Positions 1-5,000 of a DNA stretch of 5,000 nucleotides are shown in pieces. Both the position numbers and the translations under genes were made by a program. Numbering within the stretch: position 1 is the stretch's first letter; each line of letters starts with the position of its first letter. Location of the stretch: NCBI GenBank assembly GCA_003241215.1, contig QFOL01000285.1:1-5000 (forward strand), read 5' to 3'. This DNA is from Agrobacterium fabrum. GTDB lineage: Bacteria; Pseudomonadota; Alphaproteobacteria; Rhizobiales; Rhizobiaceae. The notes beneath the pieces are model-generated. The model was not told where the DNA came from. It did not search any database and saw nothing but the letters and a program-made list of their open reading frames with translations.

Positions 1-50
1 TGACCCCCAGATTCGTAGTCTGGTGCTCTATCCAGCTGAGCTACGGGTGC
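1..50 (-). tRNA. tRNA-Arg (anticodon ACG), partial, 3' part outside the window
   Basis: Read on the minus strand from position 50, the sequence folds as the 5' two thirds of a tRNA. It has a seven-base acceptor strand GCACCCG, a linker TA, a D arm GCTC-loop-GAGC with the loop AGCTGGATA, and an anticodon stem CCAGA/TCTGG closing the loop CTACGAA. The middle three loop bases are ACG, so it decodes CGU and, after A34-to-inosine editing, CGC and CGA. The variable loop starts with GGGTC, and the T arm and 3' acceptor strand lie left of position 1. Identity is read directly from the anticodon and is quite secure; only the missing 3' part is unverified. Confidence 0.95.
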
Positions 51-86
51 GTGCCGTTCCGGTCGTTTCCGGTGGCGTGGCGATCC

Positions 87-114
87 TCTAAAACGTCCTT
101 ATTCCGAATGCAAG
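87..114 (-). promoter_or_regulatory. Candidate promoter for the tRNA-Arg gene
   Basis: On the minus strand a -35-like CTTGCA (109-114) and a -10-like TTTAGA (87-92) are separated by 16 nt. The CTTG start of the -35 matches the CTTGAC type common in rhizobial housekeeping promoters. A transcript starting near position 80 would have about 30 nt of leader before the mature tRNA 5' end at 50, which suits RNase P processing. The -10 is a weak match, so this is a candidate only. Confidence 0.35.
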
Positions 115-166
115 CGATTTCGCTCCGAAATTGTCATTTTTCCGCAGCAATTCACGTATCATATTG

Positions 167-194
167 ATTATATTAAATATTCCATGAGGGTCAT
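167..194 (-). promoter_or_regulatory. Weak second promoter candidate upstream of the tRNA
   Basis: An exact TATAAT lies on the minus strand at 167-172 in the AT-rich stretch 150-182, with a poor -35 (ATGACC, 189-194) 16 nt upstream. It points toward the tRNA gene but would start transcription some 110 nt before it. The AT-rich tract also contains the 11-nt palindrome ATATTAAATAT (170-180). An exact -10 hexamer is expected by chance in such AT-rich sequence, so the call is weak. Nothing else gene-like is seen between 51 and 267. Confidence 0.15.
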
Positions 195-267
195 TTTCCA
201 CGGACCTGATACCGCGCCCATTCCGGCGCGCAGAATGATTGCCCGGGGGCGCCGCAGCGCGGGTTTT

Positions 268-1779
268 TCAGGCGGTTCTCGCCGCCTGTACCGGGGTGGC
301 GCGGTCGGCGATTTCGATGCGGAACTGCGTGCCGGGGCCGGGCTTTTCGACAAGTGCGATCGTGCCGCCATGGGCAAGCACGAGTTCGCGGGCAATGGCC
401 AGCCCGAGACCGGTGCCGCCCGAGCGGGCCGATCCCCTGAAGGCGGAAAACAGGTTCTCCCTGGCCTTGCGCGGCATTCCCGGCCCGTTGTCGTCGATGA
501 CGATGCTGACGACGCTGCCGGCCCTCTGCGCCGAAATGGAAAGATGCCGGGACGCGGTACCCACCGTATCGGATTGCAGCGCCTGAACGGCGTTGCGACA
601 GAGATTGTGGATGACCCGGAAGAGCTGTTCGGAATCCGCATCGATCGTGAGGTCCGGGGGCACGCTGTCCTGAAACTCGATGCCGCCGTCCGGGTCGAGC
701 GCCAGAATATCGCGCACATCGCGCACCAGCAGGCTCAACTGCACCATCTTGCGTTTCGGCGCGCCTTCGGTCGCCTGGCCATAGGCCAGAACCTCGCCCG
801 TATAGGCCACGGCGCGGTCGATGGTGCGCAGCAGTTTCGGCGCGAAACTCCTGACCATGGGATCCTTGGCATCCACAAGCCGGTCCGACATGAGCTGCGC
901 GGACGACAGGATGTTGCGCATGTCATGATTGATCTTCGATACGGCAAGGCCAAGGTCCACGAGGTTCTTCTGCTGACGCAGGGTCTTCTGCAGCTCGGCC
1001 TGCATGTCGGCGAGGTGGCGGCCCGCAACCGCCAGTTCGTCGGTTCCCTCCTCTGGCACAAAAATCCGCTCGGGATTGCCAGGATCCTCGGAGAAGTTCT
1101 GCATGCCGAGCGTCAGCCGGCGTATCGGCCGGATCATGATGCGGTTGATGGAGATGAAGATCAGGCCGGCCGTTATCAGCGACAGGATGATGGAGATGAG
1201 GAAAACGTTGCGGGCATAGGCAAGCATCGCCGCCCGCAGCTTGTTTTCGCCGATCACCAGCTCAATGATGGTGTCGCTGTCTCCGACCACATCGAAAACG
1301 CGGATGACGCGGTTGCCGCCGAACAGCAGGGTGGAAAAGGCATCACGCACCGCCGCCAGCTGCGAAACATCGGAAAGATCATATTGCTCATCGACACCAG
1401 GCGGTGTTTCCGCCACGGCGAGCAGGCGCGAGGTGCCGTCCTTGCGCAGCGCGATAAGTTTCGCCCCCGTCGCCATCAGCGTGTCGTTCTGTACGTTTCG
1501 CGGCAGTTCGGCCTGCAGACCGTCAATGACGGCACCGGCGGCGGCGGCCGTATTCAGACGGTCGCGCAGCCATGAAAGACGCATATTGGCGACGGAAGGC
1601 ACGAAGATCAGCACTTCCGCGATCATTACGAAAATGACAGTCAGCAGCAGCAGCCGGCCAGAAAGACCGGCGGTCAATCCCGGCATGCAATGCACCGGAT
1701 CGTCTTGCGTGCGGTCCAAGCTGTCTACGCCTTTAGAAAACACCGGGCCATGATCCTGTATGCGTGCCGCCGCTTGCAT
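268..1779 (-). CDS. Membrane-bound sensor histidine kinase (orphan, HAMP-HisKA-HATPase_c)
   Basis: This encodes a 503-residue inner-membrane sensor kinase that should autophosphorylate on histidine and pass the phosphate to an unidentified response regulator. From the N terminus it has a cytoplasmic stretch of about 40 residues, a first membrane segment (about 43-64), a periplasmic sensor region of about 125 residues with no recognised fold, a second membrane segment (about 192-212), and a HAMP-like linker starting around IRPIRR (216-221). The dimerisation/phosphoacceptor helix contains INHDMRN with H285. The ATP-binding domain has the N box HNLCRNAV (391-398), the G1 box DDNGPGM (429-435) and the G2 box GGTGLGL (454-460). 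All key catalytic residues are present, but the H box lacks the usual proline after the histidine. The ATG at 1779 was chosen because the promoter candidate lies directly upstream. The in-frame TTG at 1851 would fall upstream of that promoter, and an ATG at 1686 would leave almost nothing before the first membrane segment. No clear Shine-Dalgarno is seen. No response regulator gene is adjacent. The ligand is unknown. Confidence 0.93.
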   Translation of the reverse strand: MQAAARIQDHGPVFSKGVDSLDRTQDDPVHCMPGLTAGLSGRLLLLTVIFVMIAEVLIFVPSVANMRLSWLRDRLNTAAAAGAVIDGLQAELPRNVQNDTLMATGAKLIALRKDGTSRLLAVAETPPGVDEQYDLSDVSQLAAVRDAFSTLLFGGNRVIRVFDVVGDSDTIIELVIGENKLRAAMLAYARNVFLISIILSLITAGLIFISINRIMIRPIRRLTLGMQNFSEDPGNPERIFVPEEGTDELAVAGRHLADMQAELQKTLRQQKNLVDLGLAVSKINHDMRNILSSAQLMSDRLVDAKDPMVRSFAPKLLRTIDRAVAYTGEVLAYGQATEGAPKRKMVQLSLLVRDVRDILALDPDGGIEFQDSVPPDLTIDADSEQLFRVIHNLCRNAVQALQSDTVGTASRHLSISAQRAGSVVSIVIDDNGPGMPRKARENLFSAFRGSARSGGTGLGLAIARELVLAHGGTIALVEKPGPGTQFRIEIADRATPVQAARTA

Positions 1780-1807
1780 GAAACGGCTCGGTTTATATGC
1801 AATAACG

Positions 1808-1836
1808 ATAATAGGACCTAATGGATATTTTTCCAA
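1808..1836 (-). promoter_or_regulatory. Promoter candidate for the histidine kinase gene
   Basis: On the minus strand TTGGAA (1831-1836) and TATTAT (1808-1813) are separated by exactly 17 nt, a good sigma-70-type arrangement. Transcription would start near 1801, leaving a leader of about 22 nt before the ATG at 1779. The site lies downstream of the receptor gene's terminator, so the kinase is probably transcribed on its own. It also argues against translation from the TTG at 1851, which would lie outside the transcript. Confidence 0.55.
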
Positions 1837-1866
1837 TGCACTGCAAAACAAACGTTTTCATCGTCG

Positions 1867-1899
1867 AAAAAACAAACGCCGCCCGGCAGGGGCGGCGTT
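1867..1899 (-). terminator. Rho-independent terminator of the chemotaxis receptor gene
   Basis: On the minus strand there is a perfect 10-bp, GC-rich stem, AACGCCGCCC pairing with GGGCGGCGTT (1890-1899 with 1875-1884), closed by a five-base loop CTGCC. The stem is followed by the U-rich tract TGTTTTTT. It starts 31 nt after the receptor stop codon. On the plus strand no T tract follows the stem (it reads TTAAAAGG), so it works in one direction. It separates the receptor gene from the kinase gene. Confidence 0.93.
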
Positions 1900-1930
1900 A
1901 AAAGGTAAGCCGGTTTGAAGCAGAGGCCGC

Positions 1931-3979
1931 TTAGAACTCCTGCCAGTCGCCCTGCGCCGATGCAGCGGCGGGCTGGGCATTGAGGGCGCGGCTGACGCTG
2001 TTCATCAATTTGCGGGCCGGAGACGCCACCGCCGGCGTCCTGCCGGAGACCGCCACCGGCCCGGTGGAGACCGTCATCGGCCTCAGGGGCTGCTCGATAC
2101 GATGGCTGCGCTGTCCAGTCTCGGCGCCGACATTGAAGCGCCCCAGCAGCGTCACGAGATGGTCCGCCTCGCCGCTCAGCTTGTGGGTCGCGGCCGAGGT
2201 CTCCTCCACCATGGCGGCGTTGCGCTGTGTCACCTGATCCATCTGGTTGATGGCGGTATTCACCTCATGCAGGCCGGTGGACTGTTCCCTGGCGGCCGTG
2301 GCGATCGAATGGATGTGCTCGTTGATGGCGAGAACACGGGTTTCGATCTCGCCCAATGCACTACCTGTTCTCTGCACCAGCGACACCCCGCGCCCGACCT
2401 CTTCACCGGATTTGGTAATCAGCGCCTTGATGTCCTTGGCAGCGGTCGCGGACCTTTGCGCCAGTTCCCGCACTTCCTGCGCGACAACGGCGAAGCCCTT
2501 GCCCGCCTCGCCCGCACGGGCAGCTTCCACCCCGGCATTCAGTGCCAGAAGGTTTGTCTGGAAGGCGATCTCGTCAATGACATTGATGATCTGACTGATT
2601 TCGCGCGAGGCATGTTCGATGCGATCCATGGCGGAGACGGCGTCGCGCACGACACTGGCGGATTCTTCCGTCTTCTGCTTGGTCTCGGCGACCATGGCGC
2701 TGGCTTCCTGCGCGCGATCGGTGGAGTTGCGAACAACGGCAGTGATCTCGTCCAGGGCGGCCGAAGTTTCCTCCAGCGCCGCCGCCTGCTGTTCCGTGCG
2801 CTTCGACAGGTCGTCGGCCGCCGAGCGCAATTCGTTGGCGTTGCCGCTGATGCCCTCCGTGCTGCCGCGCACCTCGCGCATCGTCTCGCGCAGCTTGGTC
2901 AGCGTCTCGTTGACGTTCCCCTGAAGTTCGGCGAACACGCCGCGGAACTCGCCATCCATCCTCTCCGTCAGATCGCCCCGCGCCAGGCCTTCGATAACGC
3001 GGCTGGTTTCGGAGACGCCGTTATCGACCCCGGTGAGCAGGGCATTGATGGATGCGGCAAAGCGATTGAGATTATCGTCGCCGTAATCCTTGTTGATGCG
3101 GCGGCTGAAATCGCCCTGGGCGGCGGCGTCGACGACAACGGCCATGCCGGCCTGCAGGTCATCGCTCTTGGCCCGCATGGCGGTCTCCTGCGCATTCATG
3201 CGGCGCACCTCGCGGCCGTTCTTCTTGAAGACCTCGACGGCCGAAGCCATTTCGCCGATCTCATCGTTGCGTCCGAGATAAGGGACTTCCGCATCCAGAT
3301 TTCCATCGGCCACGGCATTCATCACTTGCGAAACCCTGCGGATGGGCGCGCTGAGCTGCCGCGCGCCGATGTAGAGGCCGAACGCGGCTCCCGCGCCGAC
3401 GCCTGCAATCGTTACCGCAACGATCGCCCAGAATATGGCGGTACTGAAAGAATCGACGCCCGTCTTAACGACGTCCAGTTCGGCAAGGTCGTTTTTCACG
3501 ATGCTGTCGATCTCGGCCTGATAGGCCTTGCGGTTGGCGCGGTTCGCCTCGTTGTTGCCCTGCTGGCTCGCTGCCTGCGGCCCGCTTTCCTTCGCCAGCC
3601 GGACGGTTTCCAGACGGAAGGTCCGGAACTCCTTCGAGCGGCCGACAAGCTTGTCGAAACTCGCCTGTTGCTCCGCAGGCACGAGCGGCGCCCAGCCGGC
3701 AATGAGCTTTTCCATGGCATCGAGGTTTTTCACCATACCGTCGGCAAAGGGCGCGGCTGCGGCCACATCGGCTGCCGCATAGACCCCGCGCGCCTCCATG
3801 ACGACTGCGGTCACCAGACGGTTGAGCGCCTCGCCCTTGTAGGCCCTTTCCGCCGTTTCCTCGAAATGATGCGAACGAACCCAGAATTCGTTGATCGCAT
3901 AGATGGACAGCCCGCCTATGGTACAGGCCACGAGGCTCATCAGCCCGACAAGTAGATTGATACGACCGCGAATTCTCAA
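1931..3979 (-). CDS. Methyl-accepting chemotaxis protein with multiple HAMP units and a CheR/CheB-binding tail
   Basis: This encodes an inner-membrane chemoreceptor of 682 residues that should control the kinase CheA through CheW and be adapted by methylation. The layout is: first membrane segment about 9-29; a periplasmic ligand-binding region about 30-179, predicted mostly helical and possibly a four-helix bundle; second membrane segment about 180-206; a HAMP domain 207-259; two more HAMP-like units around 276-324 and 325-371; then the long coiled-coil signalling domain to about 614. Glutamate/glutamine clusters typical of methylation sites lie near 395-413 ([17 protein letters not shown]) and 585-602. 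The highly conserved hairpin tip is at 470-511, with [20 protein letters not shown] Pro/Ala/Ser/Thr-rich linker of some 60 residues leads to the final DWQEF, a W-x-x-F pentapeptide of the kind that tethers CheR and CheB. The start was placed at a TTG at 3979 because GGGGGA lies 6 nt upstream and the protein then begins just before the first membrane segment. The frame is open further up to a TTG at 4057, which would add 26 residues. No other chemotaxis gene is in view and the ligand is not predictable. Confidence 0.95.
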   Translation of the reverse strand: MRIRGRINLLVGLMSLVACTIGGLSIYAINEFWVRSHHFEETAERAYKGEALNRLVTAVVMEARGVYAAADVAAAAPFADGMVKNLDAMEKLIAGWAPLVPAEQQASFDKLVGRSKEFRTFRLETVRLAKESGPQAASQQGNNEANRANRKAYQAEIDSIVKNDLAELDVVKTGVDSFSTAIFWAIVAVTIAGVGAGAAFGLYIGARQLSAPIRRVSQVMNAVADGNLDAEVPYLGRNDEIGEMASAVEVFKKNGREVRRMNAQETAMRAKSDDLQAGMAVVVDAAAQGDFSRRINKDYGDDNLNRFAASINALLTGVDNGVSETSRVIEGLARGDLTERMDGEFRGVFAELQGNVNETLTKLRETMREVRGSTEGISGNANELRSAADDLSKRTEQQAAALEETSAALDEITAVVRNSTDRAQEASAMVAETKQKTEESASVVRDAVSAMDRIEHASREISQIINVIDEIAFQTNLLALNAGVEAARAGEAGKGFAVVAQEVRELAQRSATAAKDIKALITKSGEEVGRGVSLVQRTGSALGEIETRVLAINEHIHSIATAAREQSTGLHEVNTAINQMDQVTQRNAAMVEETSAATHKLSGEADHLVTLLGRFNVGAETGQRSHRIEQPLRPMTVSTGPVAVSGRTPAVASPARKLMNSVSRALNAQPAAASAQGDWQEF

Positions 3980-3985
3980 CTTCGT

Positions 3986-3991
3986 TCCCCC
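3986..3991 (-). promoter_or_regulatory. Ribosome binding site deciding the receptor's TTG start
   Basis: GGGGGA on the minus strand stands 6 nt before the TTG at 3979-3977, which is suitable spacing. No ATG or GTG in this frame occurs between the upstream stop (4087-4085) and the first membrane segment. The choice is therefore between this TTG and the one at 4057, and the purine-rich motif favours this one. Confidence 0.5.
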
Positions 3992-4027
3992 AACAAAAAC
4001 CAGCCGCGCGATGAAAATGGGAAGCTG

Positions 4028-4057
4028 GCATAACTTTCGCGTAACAAGATTTATCAA
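4028..4057 (-). promoter_or_regulatory. Weak promoter candidate for the chemotaxis receptor gene
   Basis: On the minus strand TTGATA (4052-4057) and TTATGC (4028-4033) are 18 nt apart. Transcription would begin near 4021, giving a leader of about 40 nt before the TTG at 3979. If real it would rule out translation from 4057. The -10 is a poor match, and I saw no clear flagellar sigma-28-type motif instead. Confidence 0.25.
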
Positions 4058-4183
4058 TGCCGCATTAAGAAAGAATTTCGGATTTTATCGATTGCGCTTG
4101 GAAATGCGCCGGCTGCGCCCGTCAGAGAAACGAATTTCATGAGCTTTTCCGCAAAAGGTGAAGTGCGAAAACCCCTTCGGCAA

Positions 4184-4212
4184 TTGACTTTGCTCGGCCT
4201 ATGCCCTTATAA
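4184..4212 (+). promoter_or_regulatory. Promoter for the rpmH-rnpA-yidC cluster
   Basis: TTGACT (4184-4189) and TTATAA (4207-4212) are spaced by exactly 17 nt, each differing by one base from the sigma-70 consensus. This is the best promoter match in the window and fits a gene needing high expression. Transcription would start near 4219, giving an unusually long leader of about 110 nt before rpmH. Confidence 0.75.
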
Positions 4213-4278
4213 GCCGCGCACGCTCGGCCATTGAAAGCTCGCCCAGGCGGGGTTAGCCGTGCAAAAAACGAAACGCTC

Positions 4279-4296
4279 TTGCAAATAGTTGCAAAT
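4279..4296 (+). repeat. Tandem TTGCAAAT repeat in the rpmH leader
   Basis: TTGCAAAT occurs at 4279-4286 and again at 4289-4296, a period of 10 bp or about one helical turn. Both copies lie inside the predicted rpmH leader. Such spacing fits a protein binding the same face of the DNA, but no regulator is identified and two copies of an AT-rich octamer may be chance. Confidence 0.5.
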
Positions 4297-4298
4297 TC

Positions 4299-4320
4299 AA
4301 GAAGGGCCGCACACCGCGGT
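4299..4320 (+). promoter_or_regulatory. Possible Shine-Dalgarno followed by a spacer hairpin, upstream of rpmH
   Basis: AAGAAGG (4299-4305) matches the Shine-Dalgarno consensus AAGGAGG at six of seven bases but lies 24 nt before the rpmH ATG, too far for direct use. Between them CCGC (4307-4310) can pair with GCGG (4316-4319) around the loop ACACC, extendable by a G-U pair (4306/4320). Folding would leave about nine or ten nucleotides between the motif and the ATG. Immediately before the ATG there is only the A/T tract ATTAAATAA. The mechanism is inferred. Confidence 0.3.
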
Positions 4321-4329
4321 ATTAAATAA

Positions 4330-4467
4330 ATGTCGAAGCGTACTTACCAACCGTCCAAGCTTGTCCGCAAGCGTCGTCATGGCTTCCGTGCCCGCATGGC
4401 TACCGCTGGCGGCCGCAAGGTTCTCGCAGCCCGCCGTGCGCGCGGCCGCGCTCGTCTTTCGGCTTAA
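4330..4467 (+). CDS. rpmH: 50S ribosomal protein L34 (bL34)
   Basis: This encodes a 45-residue, extremely basic protein of the large ribosomal subunit. It begins [19 protein letters not shown] and ends GRARLSA, the unmistakable L34 pattern, including the (K)RTYQPS start and the central HGFRARM segment. The length is typical (about 44-46 residues); the serine at position 2 is an extra residue relative to the common MKRTYQPS form. It is the first gene of the conserved rpmH-rnpA-yidC cluster, 36 nt ahead of rnpA, behind a strong promoter candidate and a leader of about 110 nt. No Shine-Dalgarno lies at normal distance from its ATG. Codon use is rich in CGT/CGC arginine codons, as expected for a highly expressed gene. 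Confidence 0.98.
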   Translation: MSKRTYQPSKLVRKRRHGFRARMATAGGRKVLAARRARGRARLSA

Positions 4468-4503
4468 TTGCCGCCTCTGTGACCCGGTGAAAGTCGCCGG
4501 CAC

Positions 4504-4887
4504 ATGAGCGAGACGAAAAAACTGCCCGGCCGGCTTAAAAACCGGTCGGATTTCCTTGCCGTTCAGGCGGGGGAAAAACGGCGGGGGAGCACGTTTCTTC
4601 TGGAAGTGCTTGACCGGAAAGCCCCGGAAACCGAGCCTCGCGTCGGTTTTACCGTAACGAAAAGACAAGGCAACGCGGTCGAGCGAAATCGCATGCGCCG
4701 CCGTCTCAAGGAAGCCGTCAGGCTTTCTGCCGGATTCGCAATGAAGCCCGGTCATGACTATGTGATTGTCGCCCGCAGGGACGTGCTCGATGCGGCCTTC
4801 CCGAAACTTCAGTCTCTCCTTGGCGAGCGAATTGAAGGAACGGCGAAACCGAAACGGTCCCAGGAGACCCGCTCCAGGAAAGAATGA
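4504..4887 (+). CDS. rnpA: Ribonuclease P protein component
   Basis: This encodes the 127-residue basic protein subunit of RNase P, which with the catalytic RNA (rnpB, not in this window) removes 5' leaders from tRNA precursors. It shows the family pattern in order: RLKNRSDF near the N terminus (10-17), the strand [16 protein letters not shown] (47-62), and the RNR signature helix [13 protein letters not shown] (61-73) that contacts the RNA subunit. YVIVARRD follows at 86-93. The C-terminal tail (about 112-127) is Lys/Arg-rich and variable in the family. Length is normal. The ATG at 4504 is the only good start after an in-frame stop at 4480-4482; the ribosome site is weak (GGTGAAAG about 10 nt upstream), so reinitiation after rpmH is possible. 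Its stop codon overlaps the start of yidC. The yidD gene found between rnpA and yidC in many bacteria is absent here. Confidence 0.97.
   Translation: MSETKKLPGRLKNRSDFLAVQAGEKRRGSTFLLEVLDRKAPETEPRVGFTVTKRQGNAVERNRMRRRLKEAVRLSAGFAMKPGHDYVIVARRDVLDAAFPKLQSLLGERIEGTAKPKRSQETRSRKE
4876..4880 (+). promoter_or_regulatory. Ribosome binding site of yidC inside the end of rnpA
   Basis: AGGAA lies 3 nt before the ATG at 4884 and 6 nt before the in-frame ATG at 4887. The wider spacing favours 4887 as the actual initiation codon, although both give the same protein apart from one methionine. The site sits within the last codons of rnpA, as expected for translational coupling. Confidence 0.55.
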
Positions 4888-5000
4888 TGGAAAAGAACCG
4901 TAATTACTTCATCGCGATAGCCCTTTCGGTTGTCATCGTCCTCGCCTGGCAATTCCTTTACATGAATCCGCGTATCGAGCAGCAGCGCCGCGCCGAAGAG
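4884..5000 (+). CDS. yidC: Membrane protein insertase YidC, N-terminal part (cut by the window edge)
   Basis: Thirty-nine codons are visible. The protein starts [20 protein letters not shown] and continues as one hydrophobic helix (about residues 8-27) followed by [12 protein letters not shown]. This is the N-terminal signal-anchor segment typical of proteobacterial YidC/Oxa1 proteins, which begin with a short basic stretch, 'NRN' and a first membrane helix before a large periplasmic domain. YidC inserts and folds inner-membrane proteins, alone or with SecYEG. The gene overlaps rnpA: its first ATG shares bases with the rnpA stop (ATGATGG), which suggests coupled translation and a shared transcript from the rpmH promoter. 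The identification rests on the short N terminus plus gene order; the catalytic hydrophobic-groove region lies outside the window. Confidence 0.93.
   Translation, partial: MMEKNRNYFIAIALSVVIVLAWQFLYMNPRIEQQRRAEE

Larger units (their letters stand above)
3980..4329. other. Divergent intergenic region between the receptor gene and rpmH
   Basis: This 350-nt spacer separates two genes transcribed away from each other. It holds a strong plus-strand promoter candidate (4184-4212), a long rpmH leader (about 4219-4329) with a tandem repeat and a small hairpin, and on the receptor side the leader and a weak promoter candidate. A short inverted repeat CTTTT-CCGC-AAAAG lies at about 4144-4157 without a T tract. 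No convincing protein gene was found; a 28-codon minus-strand frame at 4054-4140 is discussed under findings. Confidence 0.7.

Noticed and set aside
1..50. tRNA-Arg as an integration site for a genomic island
   Set aside because: tRNA genes are frequent attachment sites, but no integrase, direct repeat of the tRNA 3' end or composition shift is visible, and the 3' end itself lies outside the window.
213..230. GC-rich hairpin CGCGCC-CATTCC-GGCGCG as a terminator for the kinase gene
   Set aside because: The stem is only 6 bp and no T tract follows on either strand. No convincing intrinsic terminator was found after the kinase stop.
243..266. Possible plus-strand terminator ending in TTTTT near the kinase stop codon
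   Set aside because: The stem needs a large bulge and it points away from any gene that would use it; the T run is simply the complement of the last kinase codons.
184..1575. A 463-codon open frame on the plus strand opposite the histidine kinase gene
   Set aside because: Same reason: mirror of a real high-GC gene whose kinase motifs are all intact on the other strand. Its starting ATG follows an AT-rich stretch but has no convincing promoter or family match.
1780..1851. Extended kinase N terminus starting at TTG 1851
   Set aside because: The added 24 codons lie over and upstream of a well-spaced promoter candidate, and the segment is AT-rich, unlike the coding sequence that follows.
2102..3955. 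A 617-codon open frame on the plus strand opposite the receptor gene
   Set aside because: It is fully antisense to a clearly conserved receptor. Its composition (many His, Gly, Arg, Asp, Leu) is what the complement of high-GC, third-position-biased codons gives, and it has no recognisable domain.
4297..4755. A 152-codon minus-strand frame across rpmH and rnpA
   Set aside because: It covers two unmistakable conserved genes in antisense and shows no protein motif.

Overview
The window looks like chromosome of an alphaproteobacterium of the order Rhizobiales, most likely Rhizobiaceae and close to Agrobacterium or Rhizobium. This rests on high-GC coding sequence, the style of the chemotaxis receptor (tandem HAMP units, signalling tip with [21 protein letters not shown]-terminal W-x-x-F pentapeptide), the RpmH and RnpA sequences, and the start of an alphaproteobacterial YidC. 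The assignment is by recognition, not by a database search.

Layout from left to right. (1) Positions 1-50 hold the 5' two thirds of a tRNA-Arg(ACG) gene on the minus strand, cut by the window edge. (2) Positions 51-267 are a non-coding spacer holding candidate tRNA promoter elements in an AT-rich stretch. (3) Positions 268-1779 (minus) encode a membrane sensor histidine kinase with no response regulator beside it. It has its own promoter candidate (TTGGAA, 17 nt, TATTAT) just upstream. (4) Positions 1867-1899 form a textbook intrinsic terminator ending the next gene. (5) Positions 1931-3979 (minus) encode a methyl-accepting chemotaxis protein of about 682 residues, probably starting at a TTG codon. 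(6) Positions 3980-4329 are a divergent intergenic region. It carries a strong plus-strand promoter candidate (TTGACT, 17 nt, TTATAA) for the ribosomal operon and a weaker minus-strand candidate for the receptor. (7) Positions 4330-5000 (plus) hold the conserved cluster rpmH - rnpA - yidC, with yidC cut by the right edge.

Functionally there are two unrelated halves. The minus-strand half is signal transduction: a receptor that should feed CheA/CheW and be adapted by CheR/CheB, and an orphan histidine kinase with an unknown partner. The terminator and second promoter between them suggest two separate transcripts. The plus-strand half is housekeeping: ribosomal protein bL34, the protein subunit of RNase P, and the inner-membrane protein insertase YidC. 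rnpA and yidC overlap and are probably translationally coupled.

I found no mobile element, CRISPR array, defence gene or other accessory system, and no sign of an undescribed system. The long plus-strand open frames opposite the kinase and the receptor are best explained as high-GC shadows. The points most worth a second look are the receptor's adaptation tail, its HAMP array, its TTG start, the orphan kinase, and the rpmH leader, where a small hairpin sits between a Shine-Dalgarno-like sequence and the start codon.
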